From Tridacna crocea (lineage: Eukaryota; Mollusca; Bivalvia; Cardiida; Cardiidae), in contig OX031065.1 of NCBI GenBank assembly GCA_943736015.1, forward strand, positions 50,570,992-50,634,991: DNA of 64,000 nucleotides, in the 5' to 3' direction. Shown piece after piece: positions 12,401 to 27,400 of the stretch. The notes under the pieces were generated by a model. The model had not been told where the DNA came from. It searched no databases and saw only the letters and a list, made by a program, of their open reading frames with translations. How positions within the stretch are numbered: the first letter of the stretch is position 1; each line of letters opens with the position of its first letter. Both the position numbers and the translations under genes were made by a program.

Positions 12401-15400
12401 AAAGAAAGATCGGTATGCGGTGCAGTCTGATCCTGGTCCGATCTGTATTTATTTTATTCATAGGCGATCGTTAAATCTTTATTTTTTTTTTGCCCATGAA
12501 TTCTCGATATTTAGGTAAAAACAAGTAGAAGCTAATTATTTTCCGTTGATTCATATCGTCGGTTTACTTCAAAAACCTCGTAACTACAGTTTGTTTCAAA
12601 CTTAAGGTAAACCGACGATGTGGCTGGCATTTTGAATGGTTAGCAAAATGATACTCAAATGCCATACACCAATATTCGTCGCGTACTGTATGTAATCTTT
12701 GAATTAATGATATAACGTTGATTTACAACGAGGTCAATCCAAGATCAGTCTACTTTTTAAGCGCTGTCTGTTTTTGGTTTTAGTATGACAAAACGTAACC
12801 AAAATGTCATTAAAACCATATCTATTGCACAGAAGCGCCGACGTCCGTTATAAAGGTCTTTGACAAGGATCGGCTAACTATATAGGTTCTGTCTCCTTTC
12901 ACAAAATCTGCTGTTGACGTAAAGTGCCGTCTCGAATTGGCCATCGCGGACTGCGCAAGCTGATCCGAGACGACACCTTACACAAAAGTCCGAAAGCGCC
13001 TTTTCGCATGTTGCAGACCATTTTGTCTCTTCTTTGACTGTTTAAGGAGGCAGTGGTTAAAACTGGCTTTCGCAAGTTGAAAAAAGAATATTAGTACTTA
13101 AAAGGAAATGACGTCACTTTGTTCCCTACATAAATCATTCTTGACATATTTAGCTTTTTTTAAACAACCTTTGGACGTATTTTTGGCAAAAGAAAATCTA
13201 AACCAAAATGGCCGCTATTTTGTCAGTAAATATACTAGATATTTATCGGCAATCAGTGTCTTCGAAACGTGTTATCATTGTCTCTTCTAAATAGGCAGAC
13301 GCTTTAACGGACAATTCAGAGAAAAATAGCATGTAACTTCCCACATTTAGACACATTTTCAATCTTAAACTGTCAATCAGAGTGAAATTTACAGCTTTCG
13401 GGTCGATGAGCTGCCTACGACGTCACTAAATCAGCGGAATCGAGGCCGCAGGGTAACCCGAAAATAAGCACGTGGTAGGTGAAAATAGACGGGTTTGAAA
13501 TTACTCTCCGTAACACCCAACAATAAGCGTGTCGAAATGGTCGAGATTGGCCATGATATGCTGGTCAGCTCGGACGAGAAAATGACCACTTTCTTAACCC
13601 TTCAGGCTGTAAAGCGTGACTGAAAGACTTTTCGCGGACAGTGTAGATCAAGATCAGACTGCACAGAACGTGCAGTCTGATCTTGGATCTGCACTGTCCG
13701 ATAAAGACATATCTATAACCAGAAATCACCACTAAAATAACATTTCGGGTTTTACCATGACCTTAAAAGTTTAATTTCACTCATCTAGCAGGATAAGGGT
13801 GAACGCTCTACCAGACGAACAAATTCTAGACTCTTTCATATTTAGGCACTTTGCAGACGACAAAAAATGTATAATAATATCGTGGAGGGATTGGTCTTGC
13901 AGAGGGTGAAGAACAATGAGGAAAAAGGGAAAATGGTATTTACCAACATTTTCTCCTTTTTCCTTGAGGTTTTCATAAGCGTTTGTTCCTGGGTTGTTAA
14001 GTACAGGGTTATAGATAATGGCTTAACTCATTAACAAACGACAAAATTTTAGACTTGTCCAAATCGAAAGCATTTGCAGACGACAAAATAAAAGTGATTG
14101 AAAATTTGAAATTTGTTTTGTGAAGGATAGAAAACACTGTGGGAAAAGGAGAAAATGCTGGTTACCAGCATTTTCTCCTTTTCCCACAATGTTTTCTATA
14201 TAAAGGCTTCTTTCTCAGGGTCGTCGAAAGTAGGGATTGTATGGCAATGGCTTAATTACACCTTTTTTAACAAAATGGCGATCGAAAAAAGATACGGTAA
14301 TAAAGTGGGCAGATTGCTCTAGGGTTCAGTTTTGGAAAATTGGGGTGAAAGTTTTAGCAAGTTTATCTATCGACCTTCGGACCCCTTAATTTCTATTTCG
14401 ATTCTTTCGTTTCAGCCTGAAAAATAAGAGTATCTACTTTATGATAATTCTTTATTCCAACGTCGATTTTTTATTTTGGTCTGTAAATGAGAACCTGAAA
14501 ATAACTTCCATGTTGAACATTCGCTAGTAGAATTAGTTAAGGTAGTGGATCTGTAATACTTCTAGTACAGCATGGCATAAAATTTCTTGACAGTTGATAA
14601 AGACAGATTTTCACATATATAATACTTTTGCACATTTTAACCGATCAGAAATTCCTTTCATTTCTATCATGAAATTATTTGTTGATATTCTTTTTAGTTT
14701 CCAGAAAAGGGAGGTAATTATTATATCCATTTGTAATGAAAATATACTGGTTTTAGATTTACAAATGATAATTCTAGGAAGGAGAAAAAGGAAAAAGTGG
14801 CTCGGTGAAAGTAGTACAACAATGCTCATTTTTATCATAGCGAATTTTGTAGGATAGTATTATAGTTGAAATAGCTCTTTCCTATTACGGGTCCACTATG
14901 TTAAGTTAACATTCTTAACTCATGACCAAACGACAATATTTTAGGCTTATCCAAATCGAAAGCATTTGCAGACGACAAAATAAAAGTGACTGAAAATTTG
15001 ATTTTTTTTTTTTTTTTTTTTTTTGTGAATGGTAGAAAACATTGTGGAAAAAAGAGAAAATGCTGGTTACGATCATTTTCTCCTTTTCCCACAATGTTTT
15101 CAAAGGCTTTCAAAGGCTTCTTTCTCAGGGGAATCAAAAGTAGGAACTGTATGGTAATGGATTAAATAGTGAATGGTTTCCGTGAAATCACGATCTAGAT
15201 GGATTTGCTTCAAGATTCACAGGTCTACCCGAATTACTATTGATATCATAGAAACCGGAGATAAACAAAAACAAATAAGACATCCTTATCCCTTTCGAAA
15301 AGTATACAGAAACGAAGCTAAAATGGCGGATGAATATGAGATAAAGATTACTGAAAACATCCAAACATATGCGAAAGAGAAACAGGCTTAACTCGTTGAG

Positions 15401-18400
15401 TTTTATCTCAGACTGCAAAAAAAAATGGCGTCCATGTTGGTTGGACTACCTTTTTTACATGTATTCAAAAGTAGTCCCCTGCTGAAAATAGTGTGCTTAA
15501 ATAATGCAGGAGTGCTGCTGAAACGGCGGATGGATTTTACATAAACATGGCCGAAAAAATTCGAAACTATCCGTTAACAAATCCAGAGATGTTTTGTCAG
15601 GACTATTTATCACGTTAAGATAGCCTTTTACGCTTTCGTTGCATAGGCGAAAACTGTGTTTTTGCGGACGGGATAGATCAAAATCAGACTGCACAGAATG
15701 TTCAGTCTGATCTTGAATCTATACCGTCCGCGTGTTCAGTCAAGCCTGTAAAAAAACTTTCTCAGTTTCAGAGGATTGTATTTCTAGCTGTACAAAGAGA
15801 CTATATCTTCGGCGCTGATAGAGTTAAAATTGGTGCCCACGCAGTTTGAAAATGACCACTTACAGGCTGGCCGAACTATATCTGGCCACTCGGCATAAAA
15901 GTGTCCATTGTCAAGGTTAATTACGAATTTTCATTGCCAGTAATTGGGACTGAAAGATTGGACAATGGGATGAGTGGTCACTGTGGTGTTAGATGCACCC
16001 CTGACCATCAACAATATTGGTACCCAGCGGACAATGCAGAAACGCCGTAACTTTCTCGAATGACTGTTGGGTTTTTTTGTTGTTGTTGTTGCTGCTGTTT
16101 CATTTGTTATTGGTGTTTTTTTGTTGCTGCTGTCCTTGTTACTAATATTTATAAACATCAGGCTAGTAACCCGTAATCAAACAATTCCATGTTCTAACTC
16201 CCTGAGGAAATGGACTTTTGGAAACATTATTGGATAAAGAAAGATTTGCTGGTAACCATGATTCCATCACTTAGTAACGATAAAAGAGAACAAAGGGATA
16301 CACGAGTTAAAGATACCAGCTCGACGGCAGTTTTCTCTAATGTGAAATCGGGACCTATATTTGGCAAATTAAGACCACGATTGTATACTCGCGTGTTATT
16401 TAGGCAGAATATGTCACAAACATCGAACAGGCTTTGTGGAGGATGGAACTTTATGTTATTTCTATACCTAACTACAACGCGAACATTTGTTACCCATTAC
16501 GCAAAAGGAGTCATCTGGAAATTCTGTAGATCAATTAGATTAAAACAGATCAACGATAGTGCAGGTTTGTTTGAGTTGACAAGTCAAAAATGATTGTATA
16601 ACAAGGTACAATGACCACTGTTCATACAGAAAATATCATTAAAGCAAAAAGTGTCAACTCTGGTCAGACCAGGGTTGACACTTTTCGCAGTTCCCAGAAG
16701 GTCCCTTTTTGCGTGATGGTCACATTTAGTTGCACAACGCATGTTAATAGCCTGAATGTTTTACAAGTTACACGATCTTAAGACGATATATATATATATT
16801 CAATTCCGGATTTTCAACTCTTCTACAAATCGTTTTCCACCCAAAATTAAGTTTTTTTTTTTTAAGTAGACCACATCTTTGCATATTTAGGTAACAAAAC
16901 TTTTAAATGTACCACTGATATCACACAAAGTCTGTGATTCACCTACACTTCTATATATGTTTTTATCAGCGAAATGTATCTACGCCAGTTAGAAATACAA
17001 GTAAAACAACATGTGATTGCTGCTTTCTTTCGAGTCCTTTCAAATGATGGTTTATTGTAATTTTTGTTAAACATCACTGTTGTTTAACAGTCACCTATAT
17101 TAAGCAACCAATATATTTTAATTTCAGAATTTACGTATTCTAAATGAAATTGACCTTTGTGATACAGCAACTTGTCTTTATGGGTTAGAATGTTAGCATA
17201 GTTTGTTCTCTAATGGGGTGGGGGGGGGGGGGGGGAGAGGGAGGGCAGTTTCAGACCGTTTGGCGATCCTATGATATAAAGATAGCATACAGCAGTCACA
17301 GAACATCGACAAATAAAAGAGTGCCTAGGCCAAGAAATCGATTCGAAGTACCAATGGTTGTTTTATATGTTTGTTTATCATTCATCACTACATTTTGTAT
17401 TTCAACATTAAATACACCAATACTTATTACCAGTTTTGTTGACCATCACATTCTAATATTCATTGATTAGTCAATACTCAATAGCATAATGAATGTTTTA
17501 GGTAGCACATTACTGCACGCAGCTCTGTATCTTTAATTGACAGAACGTGTGTCAGTCGGACGATACGTGTTTACGATCAGATTTTGTTTGTATTGTTTAA
17601 AAGGTTTCTGTTGAAAACCCCAAGGAGTAAATTACCCCCAAAACGGGTACTCGCCCCTGGGGTTGAGGTCGGCGTGGACAGACCGGTCCCCACTGTCTGT
17701 GGTGAAAATTACAGTATAGGGCTCGAAAAGGTAATGAAGATGGTCAGTTAATTACAGGACCTGGCTGAAGTTTCCACTGACCACTTGAATAACATGGGAT
17801 GATGATTTATGAACGCATTGCTATAACCTTTTATCAATGACACCACAAAACCTCTCCTTAATGCTGTCCCAAACAGTCCAGAAATTTAACTTACTCGTGG
17901 AAGAAAGATTTGAAAAAAAAAATCTTGAGGGAAAAGGGAAACAAATATTTTCTCTTTTTCCCAAAGTTCCGTTTCTAGCATGACATAGACAAATAACTTT
18001 ATATGAGCCAAAACTAATTTGACCTCTATCAATGTGTTCGATTCTAACGAGTGGAAAATTCTGTCGTTCAGTAAAGAGCTAATACTTTTTCGGTCAGCTA
18101 GGAAAACGAGATTTTATCGAGGTCTAAAGATACAATTACATTGCATCATTTGTTACCAGATTTTCTCTCCTTTTCTCACAATATTTTCAACAGCCTTTTC
18201 CCTAAGGGTCGTTAAGCCATAGATAGGTCTAGTAGAGGGTTAAATTCTGTCAAACCAGCCTGCGTTTATACACTGCCTTTAACCCTTTACCTCATATGCC
18301 AATTTTAGGCTCCTTCAATTCAACAGAAAATAAACATATGATGTCAAAAACATGGACAAATGGGGAAACAATTATCCGATTGAGTGAAAAACATTGTGGG

Positions 18401-21400
18401 AAAAGGAGAAATTGCTCGTTACGAGCAATTTCTCCTTTTCCCACAATGTTTTCAAAAGCTGTCTTTTGTTGATGTGTCAAAATGAGTATGTATGGAGTAA
18501 AGGGTTAATTTGTATGTGTTCAAAAATTTTGTAAAGAATAAGTTGTCCACGTATAACAATAGGATAACCAGGGCCATATTCTCCAGCCATTCTATATTGC
18601 ATTCACAGCCTTTTTATATATAGTTTTGAAAAATAACGTAATTTCTGATTGGCTAAACCAAATGGTTTAGCCAATCAAGAATTACGTTACTTTGAAAAGT
18701 AAACAGATTATTTTCAGAATTGGTCAAAGAATGATCGAAAGAATGGTGTACATAGTACATAGGGCCCAGGACTTTATCTGTCTGTTATAAAAATCCTAGA
18801 TGGAAAGATAGCACTGAACGAGCACAGAACTGAAATGAAAACTATTTTAAACATAATACAAGTTTCAGAGAATAATTGCTACACTGAAATAAGAAGATTA
18901 TCAATCGTGCATTTTTACAACTACAATTCCGCCCTACAATTCCAATAGGTTGCTTAAAAAAGCTTTTTCTGATTCTGATTAATACTTTTAATTAATTGAT
19001 ACGGTAAAACCGTTGCACATTTGAATGGCCTGACATTTACTTTGTTTCAAACACTTCGGAAGACTTGCCATGTTTTCTCTTAATATGCCTGTAGGACCAC
19101 ACATGCAGATACAAGAGATTCCAAAAAAGAAAAAAAAAGATGCATACAATTGGCAGATTTTCAAACATGTCTAGAAGTGTTGTTTATTCTTTATTTACTG
19201 ATTATGTTGTGATTCCTGTGAAGCCTTAGTCGTTACGAACAAACGATGAGCCCAGAAAAAAACGTTTTAGGCTTTCCTCTCAGTTCTGCATGGTCGCCAT
19301 GTTGTGTAGTTTACGTATAACATATTTTGTCTCTAATATTAACCCATTAACAAACGACAATATTTTAGACTGGTCCAAATTGAAAGCATTTGCTGACGAC
19401 AAAATAAAAGTGACTGAAAATTTGAAATTTGTTTTTTGAAGGGTAGAAAACATTGTGGGAAAAGGAGAAAATGCTGGTTACCAGCATTTTCTCCTTTTCC
19501 CACAATGTTTTCTAAAGGCTTCTTTCTCCGGGGCGTCAAAAGTAAGGAATGTGTGGTAATGGGTTAACTGTAGTTGACAATCTATTTTATCTATTTACAT
19601 GCAGTGCTGTAGTAATTATCTTAATATTTTCGTCGAGAAATATATTGTTTAAAGTAACATTATAGAAACGAATATGTGCAACGAAGAGAAAATCGAGAAC
19701 AGAACGTCCTGACGTTACCATTTTTTTTTTCTTTTTTATCAATGGAGTACTGTTGATATACTTTTTTTTAAAGAAAGATTGAAATAGAAAAAATATATGA
19801 ATTGCTTTAGGCAATACCAAAGTTAAGATCGACATATGCAGAGAGAGAGAGAGAGATACAGTCAGACAGCGAGAGTTACCGAAAGAATTGAGTTTGCGAT
19901 TAAAGCACAAGTCCAGGGCCTGTATTCACCAACCATTCTTAAGAACGTATTTTGTCTTATTCTTCAGAATTTTCTACATTTGTAAGTAACACAACTTCTT
20001 ATTGGCGAAACCGAATGGTTTAGCCAATCAGAAGTTGTGTTACATTACAAATTTACAAAACCTTGGAGAATAAGATTAAGTATATTCCCAAGAATGTTTG
20101 GTGAATATGGGCCTTGGTTATTCCAAACTTGGCCTTGCAAAAATATCTAATTAATCAGTAATCAGTTCATCTATTTTTCTGTACTGTCTGTCAAGCTATT
20201 TCCTCTACGTTGGGTTTTTGTGCTTTTCATTTTGATAAAGTTGAACTAAGCAAACTACAAAATATGTAAAAATGGATTCGCCAAAAATGTATTTCACTCT
20301 TCTTTAAATTTTCTTTTCCTATGAGAAGATACATAGCCCATGTCTGGATTGTCCATGCATTTATTGTTTGCAGTTGTCAATCAGAAATTATATAATAATG
20401 GTCACAATAGAGAAGGAAAAAGAAAGAATATGAACCAAATGATTTCTGAAATTAAATGTCTAAACCCTCAAAATCTACATGAAAAAATAAAAATGAAAAA
20501 TGCAGGATGCATCAATAAAAGAATTTTTTTCAAATAGTTGTGCAACAATTTTATAAATCATAATGTCGGAAAAAAATCTGCGAAAAAAGTCACGTGACCA
20601 AGCTTTATACTTGTAGTCAACATATTTAACTCTGAAGCTGTTAAATAGGTCACAAAGACCTTTTGCAGACAGTGTAGATTAAGATCAGACTGCACAGAAT
20701 GCCCGATAAGGAGATGCTTTTTTTCCCTAAAATAAAAATGACAATGATTTTGTTATAAGTAATAAGGCCACCTGCCCATAATACAAAAAAATACATGTAG
20801 AAACAAACATACAGAGTAGATGAGTTACATCTTGATATTAAAAAAAAACTGCACCTTTTAACATGTTTTCAAACAAAGCCTAATTGTAACGATCCGGGGG
20901 AAGAAGTTTCTTGAAAAGCACAATGAGAAACGGAGAAAACGCTTTTGGAGAAAAGTACATTTGAAATAGCAAAATCTTTGTTTTTACCACCAGCTTGAAA
21001 GTTTGATTTCACTTATTTAGCTGGATAATAGTTAGATATATTATTTAAATTATTATCATTCTTTATGTCAAGATTTGTAACTTTTTGTACTTTAATTCCA
21101 CTCTCGACACGTGAAGCGTGCCCTCAATTAATATGATATAAATAACCACTCAAGATTATATGATACTTCAGTCGAAATTCTCTTTCATTTTTAATAAAGC
21201 CACCTCGCTCCCCCACTCTAAAATGATTGACTGTAATAACATGCATTGCACGCCTCTCTCCCTTCTAAAGTTCACTTAATTTAAAGCAAATTACACTGCG
21301 CGTATTTGCATTCGCGCCACCGAACCACTTCGAACCCACAAAAGGCCCTCGAAATCATTCAATGGTGGAAACTCTTTGCCTAAACAGCGTCGATCAAAGA

Positions 21401-24400
21401 TATCTTGTTTTATAGTTTCACGGACATTTAGGTTTCAACAATGGACGTGGGGCTGAATAAATTGGGACTTGATTTTAAGTAAATATGGGGCTAAAATTCA
21501 GTCTCGGTCTCTCTCTCTCTCCTGTCGCCCTTTAGACGGTTAGTATCAATCTTGTTTTTTAACGAAATTAGTCTTATACAGTATTATAGAAAAAGAGGTA
21601 AACCTGTGCAGTGTTTGCTAACTCTCTAAATAATGATAACAATAGATTAATTTTAAGTTATACAAGAGACTTCTTAACGTCACTCTCTTTGGTCACATTA
21701 GTGCTAAACATTAAAGTAAGTCTTTGCGATAAATGTTGGAAACAGTTTCTTTTTCCTCCTTTTACTCGTATAAACAATAAATAAATATAATGTTGCAATG
21801 CAATTTGATTTCAGTATTTTTCATCATTTCAAAGTCACATCAAACTGAGTAATTACATAGAAGAGAACTTCTATAAAAAAAATATTTAAAAAAAAAAACT
21901 TTTTAATAATAAATTTATTGGTAAAAGTTAATAACTTTCTATGTACAGACGAAGCTTTGACTTACCTGACTGAAGGTTTTGTAAAAAAAAAAATACTATG
22001 GAAGCTGCCGGATATGACAATCATTTTTAACCATACATGTATTTTTCAATATCACTTAAAAGAACTTCTTGATTTTTTTTTTTAGCTGTAAGTTATTCCA
22101 GCCTCTTGTATAGGAACGAAATCAGCCTCTGCTGTAAGAAATCGATTAACCCTTAGGCTGCTAAGCTCGACTCACTGACCATTAGCGGACAGTGTAGATT
22201 CAAGATCAGACTGCACAGAACGTGCAGTCTGATCTTGGATCTACACTGTCGGAGAAGGATAAATAATTCATCAAAACAAAACTTGAAATATGAATATTTG
22301 GGTTTTCACTATAGAAATAAAAACAAAAATCTAGTGGGTTTTTTTTGCAGGGTAAGGGGTAACACAGATATAAGGTGAAGGGTATGACGGGGCAGAGATC
22401 AAGAGAAAGCGAGGATATACGCCTATAAGAACTGTCCATTTTGATGACCTATGAGTTGAGGGTTTGACATTCAGAAAGCCAGGGTGAGGTCGTAAATTTG
22501 ACTTGTTTAAGTCGTGTTTGTAACTCAAGAATGGGAAAATGGTCTCGTCACATAGTCGACCTTAACTCTTTACCGTAAGGCAAAATTCTAGACTTATTGA
22601 CACGTTAATACATTACCACACAATCCCTACTTTTGATGCCCCCGAGAAAGAAGCCTTTAGAAAACATTGTGGGAAAAAGAGAAAATGCTGGTAACCAGCA
22701 TTTTCTCCTTTTCCCACAATGTTTTCTACCCTTCACAAAACAAATTTCAAATTTTCAGTCACTTTTATTTTGTCCTCTGCAAATGCTTTCGATTTGGACA
22801 AACCTAAAATTTTGTTGTTTGGTAATGATTTAATACATTTACAGAGGACAAATTACTCACAAATTATCTAAAATGGCGGGTTTTGTATCTGAAAACAGAT
22901 AAAGCATTATTGGAAAAAGAGGAAAATGCTGGTTGCAAGCATTCTTCTCTTTTTCCAAACAATGTTTCAAAAGACTTTATCGCTAGGATCATTAAAACCC
23001 GACTTCATTTGGTAAAGGTCTGAAAAGAATCAGTAAGAATATTTCAGTCGAAGATATTTGTATTTTGCCCAAAAGCTTTGAATTGCAGTAACAGATCTAC
23101 TTGTGTCAAGCAAGCGCCTGAGAGACAAATAAAAAATGGTTTCTTAAATACAAGTGTTTGCTTCGTAAAATTTAGTATAGTCATCGATTTACTTCAAGAA
23201 CCTCGTAACTACAGCTTGTTTCAAGCAGTAATTAGGAGGTTTTGGAAGTAAACCGACGATATCTCAACATAGTTGCCTTCTCTCGGAACATCATGTTCTT
23301 GCTTAGACAGGATGCTCGTCTCTAAGATCGAGTTCGCCGAGTCTATATTCCATTTCTATGTGTTAAGTCCAAATGATAAAAGCTGTCAACTGCTTACTTT
23401 TCCTGAAGTCGTTTAATGATTTCAGATTTGTATTGAGAGTATTATGCATGTGTTCAGAATTGTAGTATATGGAATTAACAATTTAAAACTTTATGCTCAC
23501 ATAATGTGTGGTCTCATATTTTTTTTATCTACATCGTCCTGTAATGCATTCTATATGACTACCATAATAGACCTTTATAACATAACTCGGACACATAACT
23601 CTCCTTGTTTTCAATGTGATACAGCCATTACGAATTTTCTTGTGTGAGATATAAAAAAAATAGTGCTGTATTTGGTCAACACGCTTGATTTCTAAAACAT
23701 TGCTATCTCGGTTTCTGAAGGAAATTAGCGGTAAAAGTTCTTGTCATGATAAAGTTGTTAATTTAATCATTGTTAGACTCAAACAAAAATCAATATTATG
23801 CAAGTTTCTTCGGAATTAATTTCGTTCGTAATGTCAAAGTAAGTACACAGGCTTCATGTAAATTTCACTACACATGATACATGTATGCCGCTCGTTTAAC
23901 ATATTTGGACTATAATTCTTGTTAATCAGTAATGTGATTTAAAAAAAAAATGACACTCGCTGGACTTTGAGGTAAAAAATTATTAAACCTGTCCACACAA
24001 AATGTTATTAAGCTCGCCAAAGGTTCGCTTAATAACATTTTTTTGTAGACTCGTTTGATAATTTTTTATCTCGAAAACCAACTCATGTCAGATCGTATAT
24101 AGACTATCTCTTTTTTCAAACCGAATCAATGATTATTTACTGTCTACAAAAAAAGTCTTATAAATAAATTCAATGGACAGTTAAATGGAAAGTTAAACAA
24201 AAAACAATGATGCATAAAAATTTAAATGGGTAGAACGTTCTGGACAGAATGTGATTTTTTTTTTTCTCAGGTTTATATAGACCAGACACTAATTTAAACA
24301 TTGTAATGGACGAAAGTTAATTTTTTTACAAATATACACAATGCTTCTCGTATATCATTAACTGAACTTACCTTCCTGTTTTGGTTATAATCATTTCCGT

Positions 24401-27400
24401 CCCAAGTTCGTGGAATTTATCCCAGAGGTCTTTAGTTTCCAGACGACAGTGAACGTCTGCTAGTTCTTTACAACACGCAGGTGACGTTGTTGTACTGACG
24501 ACGTCAACGTCATCTGATTCTACGTCATCACATTTTATTGGGGCGCTGGGAGTGTCGCCTTTCCGGGGACTAGATAAGTCCTCGCTGGATGGGGATTTCT
24601 GGGAACTTGGGGCTGTTGCAGACTCTACAAGTCGCTCTGAAAAAGAGATAAAAACAAACTTATTAAATGCCTTTTTTCGCGTGTTGTACGCCATATCATT
24701 GAACAATCTGGATCAGAGTTGTTGTTTTTTTTTTTTCTTTTAACGCGTGCAAATTGTATCGTCTGTTCCACAAATAAAAAAAGAAATAATAGGGTAAAAT
24801 ACTATAGGGAAAAAAAGGAAATGAAAATACCAGTGACTGTAATAGGTATTGATGCATTCATTAATAAAGACATGTTCTATACCATATAGGCCTAACACCT
24901 CTTAGTTATCGAATTATTTTAACCTCTATCATGATAAATAAGTGGTACGAAACTTTCAAGCCGATAGTAATACCTGTCAGTGTAGATCAAGATCAGATTG
25001 CACAAAACTTGCAGTCTGATCTTGATCTATACTGTCTGAGGAGGAGATGTATTTTTTTCAAAATAAAACTTTGAAATGGTAATACATGTAGTCTACTGAT
25101 GTTTTTACTATCGAATTATAAATCTCATCCTAGTTGTGTAGGGTTAATTAACCCTTTACCACACAATCCCGACTTTTGACGACCCTGAGAATGAAAGCCC
25201 TTTGAAAACATTGTGGGAAAAGGCAAAAATGCTGGTAACCAGCATTTTCTCCTTTTCCCACAATGTTTTCAACCCTTTCCAGATCAAATTTCAATTTTTG
25301 AGTCACATTTATTTTGTCGTCTGCAAATGCTTTCAATTTGGACTAGTCCAAAATTTTGTCGTTTGGGAAAGAGCTATGCCGAGATAAGGGTTAAGTCTCG
25401 TACATTTACCCCAGAAGTCTCGGACGCAAAGGTCTGTTCGTTCTTCCAGAAAACGCAAATTTAGCTTAGACATATAAATTCAATGTTACTGGGGAAAGCA
25501 GCCAGTGGCTTGGAAAGAAAATTGTGCGAAATACTGGGAAAAAGAAACTCCAGGAACGCATGGATAGGTGCACTGGCCGCCGCGATATATCTGAAATAAT
25601 GTTGAAAAGGGCATTAAACACCATACAATCAATCGATGTTACTGTAGTTATGCAAACAAGATTTGTAAAAAATCATTTACGTGCTTCTAGTTTATTGATA
25701 AAAATTATTTATTTGCATGGGTTTTGTTTTAATGATCAATTCTTTTCCCATCAGATAATTTGATTGCGGCGATTTAGTAGATTGGAGTCGTTTACATGGC
25801 AAATTGCTTTGGAAGATTGTAACGTTAGATAATAACGGATGCCCTTGTTTTACTTCTTTTCAAACGTGTTTGCAAGTGGATCCCCTTTATCTCGACCCAA
25901 AGAAAATGGGATTGGAAACATTGTGGCTAAAAGAGAAAATGCTGGTAATGAGCATTGTCTCCTTTTAAAAATTTTATTTTGATTTTCTGTAAAAATTCAA
26001 AATTCAATTATAAAATGACCCCCGATAAAAAAGGTTTTTGAAAATGTTGTGGGAAAAAAGGAAAATGCCGGTGTAATGCAAAGAAATTCCTCTGCATTAC
26101 ACCGGCAACCAGTATTTGCCATTTTTATAGCGCCAAGGCTGGTAACCAGCATTTTCTCCTTCTATAACAAAAACTGGTAACCAGCATTTTCTCCTTCTAT
26201 AACAATGTTTTCTGATATTCATCAACAAATTTTGTCAACTAAGCAACATTTATTTATTGTCTGCAAGTTCTTTCAATTCGGGCAAGTTTGATTATCTTTG
26301 CAAACTTTATATGCCAACATCTAAGGGTGTAGAAAAAGAAAATAATTAAAAAAGAAAAATTCTTCAAGTAATTCATACACGAGTAATAATTGTACTTCAA
26401 ACAATAATTCAAATAATTCATATTTCTCGTAAAAGTAACACGCTCGTAAAAAATGGTAAATGATGATGATGATTATGATGATAATGGAAACAGATAGGAA
26501 AAAAATATATAAAAAAAAACGTTTCAAACTTATTTACCAAGAAATTATTCATATAGCCTCACCTCATATTTGACGTCTTTGATATAAAAAATTAAGATGG
26601 CAAATTGACTTGATTTGGCAGTTTTGTACCATGTTCAGGAATCATTCTAAATCGTATATTTAGTTTCGTTCTAAATCGTGAAAACAATTCAACGGCTGAT
26701 TGATTGAGCAAGGCAGAGGCTGCGTTACATTTAATTTTTGGGGAAAAATCTTGAGAATTAGACAAAATTTCTCCTTTATTATTGGCAAGAATTATTACAT
26801 AATCCTTTATCAAACGACAAAATTTTTGGCTTGTCCAAATTGAAAGCACTTGCTAACGACAAAATAGAAGTGACTGAAAATTTGAAATTTGTTTTGTGAA
26901 GGGTAGAAAACTTTGTGGGAAAAGGAGAAAATGCTGGTTACCAGCATTTTCTCCTTTTCCCACAATGTTTTCTAAAGGCTTATTTCCCAGGGTTGACAAA
27001 AGTAGGGATTGTGTGGTAATGGATTAATATAGGGCCTCGTTTTGGTATAAACACTAATGTTTTAGAAGATGTTTTTGACAAAAAAATGAAGCGAACTATT
27101 TAAACAACCTTTTTTGTACTCACGGAATATTGTCCGCTAACTTTTTTTAGGATTAAAATTGTCTTTACACGCAATACTGAAGTTTAAGTATTCGTGCAAG
27201 ATAAACTGTGGTCTTAGAGATTTCTTCATGTCTGTTTTGTTTTAGATAATGAATGAGAGGCGCTCTGGCATAAAGGTACCACCTTGCTTCTTCGCAATTG
27301 CATTTTAAAAACAAGTGGCCGCATGATATAGATCCAGTTTGTTTACAAATCGTCTGAATCGTGAGTTAGAGTGGTCTGTTAACATGCAGAAAATTTAAGA

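Larger units (their letters stand above)
12192..13593. other. intronic stretch with two small palindromes
   Basis: Contains half of a family B dyad (12415-12445), a family M palindrome (12543-12622) and a family D palindrome (12912-12985). No exon recognised in the rest. Confidence 0.4.
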
